A stretch of 13,219 bases of DNA. Origin: Stramenopiles sp. TOSAG23-2 (taxonomy: Eukaryota; Sar). Position 1 is the stretch's first letter, and every line of letters begins with the position of its first letter. The position numbers and the translations under genes were made by a program. The DNA lies in contig LT649796.1 in the NCBI GenBank assembly GCA_900128395.1, positions 1 through 13,219 on the forward strand, read 5' to 3'. The notes beneath the pieces are model-generated. The model saw only the letters and a program-made list of their open reading frames with translations. It was not told where the DNA came from and did no database searches. Shown here piece after piece: positions 8,304 through 13,219 of the stretch.

Positions 8304-11300
8304 TCATGTCAATGGATTGAAAAATGGTACAAATTGTGTGATTCGTTTCCGTGTAAATGGACATAATCCTCTTAAACTGGATGTACATTCTTCGCATATT
8401 AATTTCCCACTTGGAACAATCAAGCGATCGACTTCTCGTTCCATGCAAATTTTACAAATAAATGCATCAGCAACACGTTGTGAATAAAGTTCTTTTTCTT
8501 TCTTTATTTCTTGAAATTTTTTATCACGTACACGTAATGTTTCTACTTCTTTCCTTAATGCAAGCGTTTCTGCCATTAAATCAGCTTGGTTAGAATCTAT
8601 ACTAAGATCTACTTTTGCAAGGATATCTTCCACTGCTTTGATATACTTTGCACTATCCAGTGGTCGTAATTTGTCATTACTTTCAATAGGTATAATATTT
8701 GATGAAATATTATTGTTATTATCTTCTTCTTCTTCTACCACTCCTTTTGACTCATTGTCTCTACGTATATCTTTCTTATTGCCTCCTCCTCCTCCTCGTT
8801 TTCTAAATGGATCTACTTTCCGTAAAAGACCAAATTCATCATCTGAAGACCTTTGTCTTCGTAAAGGAGACCCAGTACCAATTGCATCATTTTTCCTGCT
8901 TGAAGATGTTTGAAAGGAATATACAGAGGAAGATAATAATAGTTTTCTTTTACCACCCGGTCCTATAAGCAAATCAACATGTTTTAATGTATTTCCAGAT
9001 TCATCAGACGTACCGACTACGACGGCGTATCTCATTCGTAATTTTAATGATAATTGTCTAGCTAATTCATTCATGTTGTTTAATGATTGTTCAGACATAG
9101 CATCACGTCTAGATAGTAAAACAGGTTCATTCTTCTTTTTCTGCTTATTATTATTATTATTATTATTATCATCATCGGGATGACCAAGCATATCAATATC
9201 ATCAACGCCATTCTCATTCGTACTACTATCTTTACCTTCAATCGCAACAATTTCACCTGGAATGAACACACGCAACGGTGCTAACATCAACATTTCACGA
9301 TCCTCATCTGTAACTATAGCGCCAGGTTGACCACGACGACGTTCCATACTTCCTCCTTGATCATGGGATATACCATGAATTCGTAATATCGTTTCAAACA
9401 CGACATTAAAATCAAAATCTCTTAGATTTATATCCAATTCAATACTTTTACTCATAGCTGATAGTAATGAATCTAATACCATTGGATAATCTTTGAATTG
9501 AAAATTAAAAATTTCATTGATTGCCATTGATAATATTTGTTCCACTCGTATTGAATTACTTTTAACTTTATTTAATGCTAGTACAATTTTTGATTCTTTT
9601 CTATCAATATAGAAACTGCTATCATCTTGCTGTCCAATACGCGTGACATCTGTTCCACGTCGTAGTGTTTTACCAACATTAAATTTCATTTTAAATTTAC
9701 TTTTTATTTTATCAACAAATACAACAGTGAAATTAGATAATTTACGTGATACCAATTCCGCATGATGTTTTAATTCATCAACACCATCGTTTGCAACGTT
9801 ACTGCCATTATCTGGAAGTTGATTTAATATAATACCAACAGCTTTGTGAAATAAGTTATTTCGTATAAAAGAAGTAAAATCTTCACCCATTAACAATCGT
9901 TCTTTCATCGTCTGCTCTTCCATATTACTACTATTATCACCATTTGTATTATTACTTATTGGAACAAATTCTTCTATGATAACATCTGATAGTGATGGGA
10001 TGGATAATGATCTACATGTATCAATATCCATTTTCCAACATGCAAAATTCATTTTCGATTCATCAATTCTACGCAATAAATTCGGATTGTTTCGATAAAT
10101 ACAAGAAGACGATAATACAAGTCTTCCAGATTCATCTGGTACATATGGAACTGCTACTTTGTTATCGCTACCATTGGTAATATTGGTAGATGATTGTACA
10201 ATTAAATGAATAACTTTTAAAACTGCATTCAATTCATTTGGATTTAATTGGAAATTTCCTGTTTCCTTTTTTAATTGAATTAAAAAATTACGATAATCAT
10301 CTATCAATGGTTTATCTGATGCACCAAGTTTCATTAACATTTTCTCAAATGCACCAAATGCCCTTGGAACTTCAAACATAAAAGGAGCCAAATTAGTTGT
10401 TAATCGAAAATATAAACGTGTTGGTCGAATCATTAAGCTACCAACAGGTAAACGGAAAAATAATCTCAATGCATTCACCTCTCTGTTATGTTCTGGAGAC
10501 AATTCATTCATATTATCACCCCATCGCTTTTCAAAATATCTTAAAATACTATAAAATACTTCGTGTGGTGGATCAGGGTATGCCATGACTAATGTACCAT
10601 TGTCTATATCGCTGCATATTTCTTGTAAATGTGCCATGACAACATGATGTGGTGGTGGTGTTTTCAAACCAATTTTTTTCAAAACCAAATGTTGTATTTG
10701 ATATCGTTCTGGTAATATTGGCATTTGTGTCCATCCTAAATGACGGTCCGCGTATAATAAACATGCGGAAAAAGTTACCATTACCTTTCTTTGTGCATTA
10801 GCTGCTGCTGTTGGATCATTATTCTTATCATTATTGGTGTCACTTTTTTCTTTTAATCTTCCATTATTATTTTTAATAATAGAAGCTGATGATAATGGTT
10901 GCACGACTGGTACAAACGCTATGTCACGTAATCGATTAATGGATTCGACACTATATAATTCAGTGAAATGAGCATCAAAATAAATGATTAAATTACCAGC
11001 TTTTGTTGCCAATTCATTATCAATGTAACCATTATTTCTCATTTGTATTTGTCCATCTAATGCTAATTTATTTGCACATTTAAAATAAACATTAGCGGTT
11101 ATCTCGTTCTTTAACCCAATTTCACGTAAAAATATCAACCAATCTTTCTGTAAATATTTACCACTTGGAAATTGGTATGGTTGATCACTAAAAACAGATT
11201 TCAATATTTCATTTTCTGGATCATATAAATCTTTTGCTGAAAAAAAAGCAACTTGTCTACTTCCAAAATTATTTGTATTGTTTCTAACATTGCTTTCATT

Positions 11301-12047
11301 ATATACATTTGGAATAAATTGTAACGTTTCCATTGTTTTTATCAGTTCATCATTTTTCAGATTTTCCCATTTGTTTTTAATAGATCGTATAACTTGTTCC
11401 TTCTCCGTATCACTAAGCTTATTAAAATCTGGCAAAACAAATTTTTGAACTACGTCACGTTCTCCCAATGATTCTACAGCTAAATCTTCATATAAATCTT
11501 GACTTTCTCGACTTACTGGACGTTCTAATACTTTACTTTTGGATTCCTGTGACAATGGAAATGAATTTGTATTTGTACCTGGGGTGAATGTATAATATGT
11601 ATTATTATTGTTGTTGTTGTTGTTGTTTCGTGCTGTGGTTGATCTATTTGTCAAAGCAACACAAGGACCTCCAACTGTTGGATATATAGGCATTTTTTTC
11701 AATTTCGTTCTTTCACTATTTGAATATCCACCAACATTTCTAGACATGGTTGCAAAATAGGATAGTAAATATGATTTTTCATTTTTTGAAACATTCTCCC
11801 ATTTTAATGGTCTATTGCTACCATTGTTATTTCCATTTGGATTATTAAAGCCAAATATATTTGTTTTATTCTTTTGTGTACTAAATTTTTCTTCAATATC
11901 ATCAATGGCAGTAATAATTTTTTGTGGCAAACGTTCTGCAAATTGATTTTGTATTCGTTGTTTTTGCTCCGTTTCAAAAAATGCCAATTCCAACAACGGG
12001 GCATTGATCCCATTTAAGACGGCATGCAATCGTTGATTATTCTCCAT
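8304..12047 (-). CDS. Short sacsin-like protein with a degenerate C-terminal RING
   Basis: This complete frame has 1247 residues, from ATG (12045-12047, context AACAACAACCATGG) to TGA. Sacsin-repeat features run through it: LLSYF...KKMPIYPTVGG (94-127), DLYDPENEILKSVF...FLREIGLK (273-313), RDIAFVPVV (374-382), a LVLKKIGLKTPPPHHVV segment leading to HLQEIC (454-478), FMFEVPRAFGAFEKMLMKLG (556-575) and YVPDESGRLVLSSSCIY (635-651). The C-terminal part also follows plant sacsin/RING proteins: VFIPGEIVAIEG (927-938), LLLSSSVYSF (1036-1045), a coiled coil (~1150-1195) and a RING-like end. Sacsins are large Hsp90-like chaperones linked to proteostasis; plant forms end in an E3-type RING. This protein is far shorter and shows no Hsp90-type ATPase. 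In the RING, C1198, C1201, C1218, C1221 and C1229 remain, but ligand positions 3, 4 and 8 are S1213, K1215 and T1232. E3 activity is therefore doubtful. The family call comes from motif recognition, not a search. Confidence 0.75.
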   Translation of the reverse strand: MENNQRLHAVLNGINAPLLELAFFETEQKQRIQNQFAERLPQKIITAIDDIEEKFSTQKNKTNIFGFNNPNGNNNGSNRPLKWENVSKNEKSYLLSYFATMSRNVGGYSNSERTKLKKMPIYPTVGGPCVALTNRSTTARNNNNNNNNNTYYTFTPGTNTNSFPLSQESKSKVLERPVSRESQDLYEDLAVESLGERDVVQKFVLPDFNKLSDTEKEQVIRSIKNKWENLKNDELIKTMETLQFIPNVYNESNVRNNTNNFGSRQVAFFSAKDLYDPENEILKSVFSDQPYQFPSGKYLQKDWLIFLREIGLKNEITANVYFKCANKLALDGQIQMRNNGYIDNELATKAGNLIIYFDAHFTELYSVESINRLRDIAFVPVVQPLSSASIIKNNNGRLKEKSDTNNDKNNDPTAAANAQRKVMVTFSACLLYADRHLGWTQMPILPERYQIQHLVLKKIGLKTPPPHHVVMAHLQEICSDIDNGTLVMAYPDPPHEVFYSILRYFEKRWGDNMNELSPEHNREVNALRLFFRLPVGSLMIRPTRLYFRLTTNLAPFMFEVPRAFGAFEKMLMKLGASDKPLIDDYRNFLIQLKKETGNFQLNPNELNAVLKVIHLIVQSSTNITNGSDNKVAVPYVPDESGRLVLSSSCIYRNNPNLLRRIDESKMNFACWKMDIDTCRSLSIPSLSDVIIEEFVPISNNTNGDNSSNMEEQTMKERLLMGEDFTSFIRNNLFHKAVGIILNQLPDNGSNVANDGVDELKHHAELVSRKLSNFTVVFVDKIKSKFKMKFNVGKTLRRGTDVTRIGQQDDSSFYIDRKESKIVLALNKVKSNSIRVEQILSMAINEIFNFQFKDYPMVLDSLLSAMSKSIELDINLRDFDFNVVFETILRIHGISHDQGGSMERRRGQPGAIVTDEDREMLMLAPLRVFIPGEIVAIEGKDSSTNENGVDDIDMLGHPDDDNNNNNNNKQKKKNEPVLLSRRDAMSEQSLNNMNELARQLSLKLRMRYAVVVGTSDESGNTLKHVDLLIGPGGKRKLLLSSSVYSFQTSSSRKNDAIGTGSPLRRQRSSDDEFGLLRKVDPFRKRGGGGGNKKDIRRDNESKGVVEEEEDNNNNISSNIIPIESNDKLRPLDSAKYIKAVEDILAKVDLSIDSNQADLMAETLALRKEVETLRVRDKKFQEIKKEKELYSQRVADAFICKICMEREVDRLIVPSGKLICEECTSSLRGLCPFTRKRITQFVPFFNPLT
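8352..8456 (-). other. Degenerate RING domain lacking most second-site zinc ligands
   Basis: Within the sacsin-like protein, the spacing C-x2-C, x11, PSGK, C-x2-C, then CPFT matches a C3HC4 RING, where PCGH and CPxC would be expected. In the cross-brace fold, site 1 uses ligands 1, 2, 5 and 6, all present here as Cys. Site 2 uses 3, 4, 7 and 8, of which only ligand 7 (C1229) remains. The codons are AGT (Ser), AAA (Lys) and ACA (Thr), so this is not one frameshift but three separate changes. Confidence 0.8.
9145..9176. repeat. ATT/ATC tract coding for Asp-Asn run
   Basis: Repeated TTA triplets followed by TCA triplets encode the DDDNNNNNNN tract at about residues 958-967 of the sacsin-like protein. 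Almost all Asn codons are AAT, so the tract is microsatellite-like. Confidence 0.75.
11601..11629. repeat. ATT/GTT tract coding for nine Asn
   Basis: On the coding strand the tract reads six AAC codons followed by three AAT codons (residues ~141-149 of the sacsin-like protein). Having two pure blocks of synonymous codons suggests slippage within each block. Confidence 0.75.
11789..11832 (-). repeat. 44-bp segment of the sacsin-like gene duplicated at 12560-12603
   Basis: These 44 bases encode about residues 72-87 of the sacsin-like protein (around GSNRPLKWENV). Their reverse complement occurs without any mismatch at 12560-12603 in the spacer upstream of the gene. Here the sequence is part of a well-formed coding region, so this copy is the likely source. 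Confidence 0.9.
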
Positions 12048-12534
12048 GGTTGTTGTTGCTGTTGTTGTTTCTCTCTCGTCAATGTTTCTTTTATCCTTCT
12101 TCTTTCACAAAACAATATGATGTACATTGTTGTGTTGATTCAATGTTTTTTTGTTGAAAAAACTACTAAGATTTGTTTTAATACCTATAATAATAGGAAA
12201 AGTTTACTGACTTAGACTACGATATGGTACAGATTAGAATAGATATTAAATAACATCATCATATCATCATGTACGATTTTCCATTTTAATTTGCTTCTTC
12301 GTTTTGCTGTGCTAAATTTTTATTTTTATGTCATTTATAGATTGTGCATTGTGCCAGTCGTTTAATGTGTGTCATATTAATATGTAAAACCAATGCTACT
12401 CAGTGCTATTTTATAATATTATACTTGATAGACTATACATTTTGATAGTAAACAATGAAATGAGGTTAAAAATCAATCATTTTTGCGGAAATATTTATCA
12501 ATTTTCAGGGAAAAAATGTGATGAAAATGTGAAA

Positions 12535-12795
12535 ATGGAAATCACTGAAATACCTATCAAAATAACAATGGTAGCAATAGACCATTAAAATGGGAGAATG
12601 TTTATGGAAATCACTGAAATACCTATCAAAATATTCATAATTATACTTAAACTGGTAATGAGAATACTACTAATTATAAAAAATGAAAAAATCACTGAAA
12701 TACCTATCAACATATTCATAATTATACTTAAACTGCTAATTAGAATACAACTAATTTATAAATATAAAAATAGCACTGAGATAGCATTGTTTTTA
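12535..12795 (+). repeat. Degenerate 81-bp tandem repeat, possibly an LRR-gene relic
   Basis: The motif ATCACTGAAATACCTATCAA occurs at 12541, 12610 and 12691, with a weaker start (AGCACTGAGATAGC) at 12772. The last three are exactly 81 bases apart. The first copy is cut short after ATCAAAATA and joined to a 44-base piece of the sacsin-like gene. The plus-strand reading gives ITEIPIKIFIIILKL and ITEIPINIFIIILKL, a 27-residue period resembling the leucine-rich-repeat pattern xITEIPxxIFxLxxL, although the rest fits poorly. A decayed LRR gene or a non-coding tandem duplication are both possible; the periodicity itself is certain. Confidence 0.7.
12560..12603 (+). repeat. Exact 44-bp inverted copy of the sacsin-like gene
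   Basis: This segment is identical to the coding strand of the sacsin-like gene at 11789-11832 but lies on the opposite strand, about 730 bases away. It sits between a truncated tandem-repeat copy (ending AAATA at the join) and the next full copy, which starts ATGGAAATC. The piece begins AAATAAC, so a short AAATA homology is shared at the left junction. It carries no start or stop of its own and is not expected to be expressed as protein. Confidence 0.9.
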
Positions 12796-12848
12796 CATAT
12801 TAATCGTCTTTTGACTATTGACATTCCCTTAAACGAATGGCATTGCAC

Positions 12849-12868
12849 CACTCCAGCACTCCAGCACT
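12849..12868. repeat. Short 8-bp direct repeat (CACTCCAG)
   Basis: CACTCCAG occurs twice in tandem followed by a partial third copy (CACT). It is a small simple repeat in the spacer, with no evident function. Confidence 0.5.
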
Positions 12869-12876
12869 ATTATTTC

Positions 12877-12933
12877 CATCAAAAAATCTACCAAAAACAA
12901 CAAAAAACAACAAAAAACAAAAGTTTTTTGATG
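12877..12933. repeat. 10-bp inverted repeat flanking a 10-bp A-rich tandem repeat
   Basis: CATCAAAAAA (12877-12886) pairs with TTTTTTGATG (12924-12933). Between them lie about three copies of a ten-base unit close to AAAAAACAAC (12893-12922). It is a low-complexity region with hairpin potential and no recognised role. Confidence 0.5.
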
Positions 12934-13021
12934 AACGAAGGAAAAATGAAAAATGGAAAAAACAATCAGAAAATGGAAAAGAAATGATTCTACCTTTGAT
13001 AAGATTCTACATCTAAATACG

Positions 13022-13219
13022 ATGAACGATTCACCTTTTAAACAATATACTACGATGATGATGGCGATAATAACGATGATGGAAATATCATTTGTATTAG
13101 TAGCATCATCATTCACATCATCAAATATTCCACCATCATCCCCTACTAGTATTATTTCTCAAACGAACCTTCGAACAAATACTGTATATAATAATAATAA
13201 TAATCAAATTATATTGCCA
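13022..13219 (+). CDS. N-terminal part of an unidentified protein, possibly secreted or membrane-anchored
   Basis: From ATG at 13022 the frame is open for 66 codons to the window edge, so only the start is seen. A Lys at position 7 is followed by a hydrophobic stretch (about 12-31: MMMAIITMMEISFVLVASSF). A Ser/Thr/Pro-rich part comes next, then five Asn codons near the end. This resembles a signal peptide or signal anchor followed by a low-complexity extracellular region. The Asn run and A/T-ending codons match the other genes here. In-frame ATGs at 13055, 13058 and 13061 could also be the start and would give a more typical signal peptide. No family can be recognised, and the frame could still be chance. 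Confidence 0.45.
   Translation, partial: MNDSPFKQYTTMMMAIITMMEISFVLVASSFTSSNIPPSSPTSIISQTNLRTNTVYNNNNNQIILP

Larger units (their letters stand above)
12048..13021. other. Divergent spacer between the sacsin-like gene and the right-edge gene
   Basis: This 974-base spacer presumably holds the promoter of the minus-strand sacsin-like gene; its 5' untranslated part near 12048-12072 is CAA/CAG-rich on that strand. It would also hold the promoter of the plus-strand frame at 13022. Bases 12073-12534 are AT-rich with nothing recognisable. Bases 12535-12795 hold an 81-base tandem repeat and a copied gene fragment. Bases 12845-12935 hold short simple repeats. Frames at 12403-12588, 12598-12987 and 12829-13116 (minus) are not supported as genes. 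Confidence 0.55.

Noticed and set aside
8148-8366. Plus-strand frame of 72 codons starting in the palindrome
   Set aside because: It begins inside the inverted repeat and overlaps the conserved RING end of the sacsin-like gene on the other strand.
691-12047. Giant-virus or bacterial origin of the window
   Set aside because: A full ABCC transporter, a sacsin/RING protein and a kelch-MORN protein with AT-rich spacers of several hundred bases fit a eukaryotic nuclear genome. No operon spacing, ribosome-binding sites or viral core genes are seen.
12535-12795. CRISPR-like array
   Set aside because: Only three or four diverged 81-base units are present, without unique spacers, in a eukaryotic context.
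12598-12987. Plus-strand frame of 129 codons across the 81-bp repeat
   Set aside because: Its ATG falls in the copied gene fragment and its end is low-complexity Lys/Asn. It is better explained as repeat periodicity in multiples of three than as a working gene.
12829-13116. Minus-strand frame of 95 codons with an isoleucine-rich stretch
   Set aside because: Its hydrophobicity comes from reading simple ATC/ATT repeats, and it overlaps the better-supported plus-strand frame at 13022.

Overview
The window looks like nuclear DNA of a unicellular or simple eukaryote. It is AT-rich, and its three long genes have no visible introns (4.0, 2.7 and 3.7 kb of uninterrupted frame). Poly-asparagine runs and acidic low-complexity inserts are common in the proteins. 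Each complete gene ends with a different stop codon (TAA, TAG, TGA), so the standard genetic code applies and ciliate-type codes are unlikely. The families found are a full-length ABCC transporter, a kelch-MORN protein and a plant-type sacsin/RING protein. These fit a protist such as an amoeba, rhizarian or stramenopile, but the sequence alone does not fix the lineage.

Layout, left to right. Bases 2-64 may hold the last codons of an ankyrin-repeat protein. Bases 65-690 are non-coding, with short repeats and a small hairpin, and lead into a complete ABCC/MRP-type transporter on the plus strand (691-4704). A 268-base spacer separates it from a convergent minus-strand gene (4973-7636) that joins a six-bladed kelch propeller to about ten MORN repeats. 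The next spacer (7637-8303) holds a striking 169-base near-palindrome at 8009-8177. A second minus-strand gene (8304-12047) encodes a 1247-residue sacsin-like protein. It lacks the Hsp90-type ATPase part and ends in a RING-like domain in which only the first zinc site keeps its ligands.

The right end (12048-13021) is a long divergent spacer. It contains a degenerate 81-base tandem repeat that may be the wreck of a leucine-rich-repeat gene. Within one repeat copy sits an exact 44-base copy of the neighbouring sacsin-like gene in inverted orientation. A further plus-strand frame opens at 13022 and runs off the window.

The genes do not form an obvious pathway. Membrane export (ABCC), protein scaffolding or membrane tethering (kelch-MORN) and protein quality control (sacsin/RING) look like ordinary independent eukaryotic units. 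The most unusual points are the half-lost RING, the short sacsin, the kelch-MORN fusion, the large palindrome and the chimeric repeat carrying a gene fragment.
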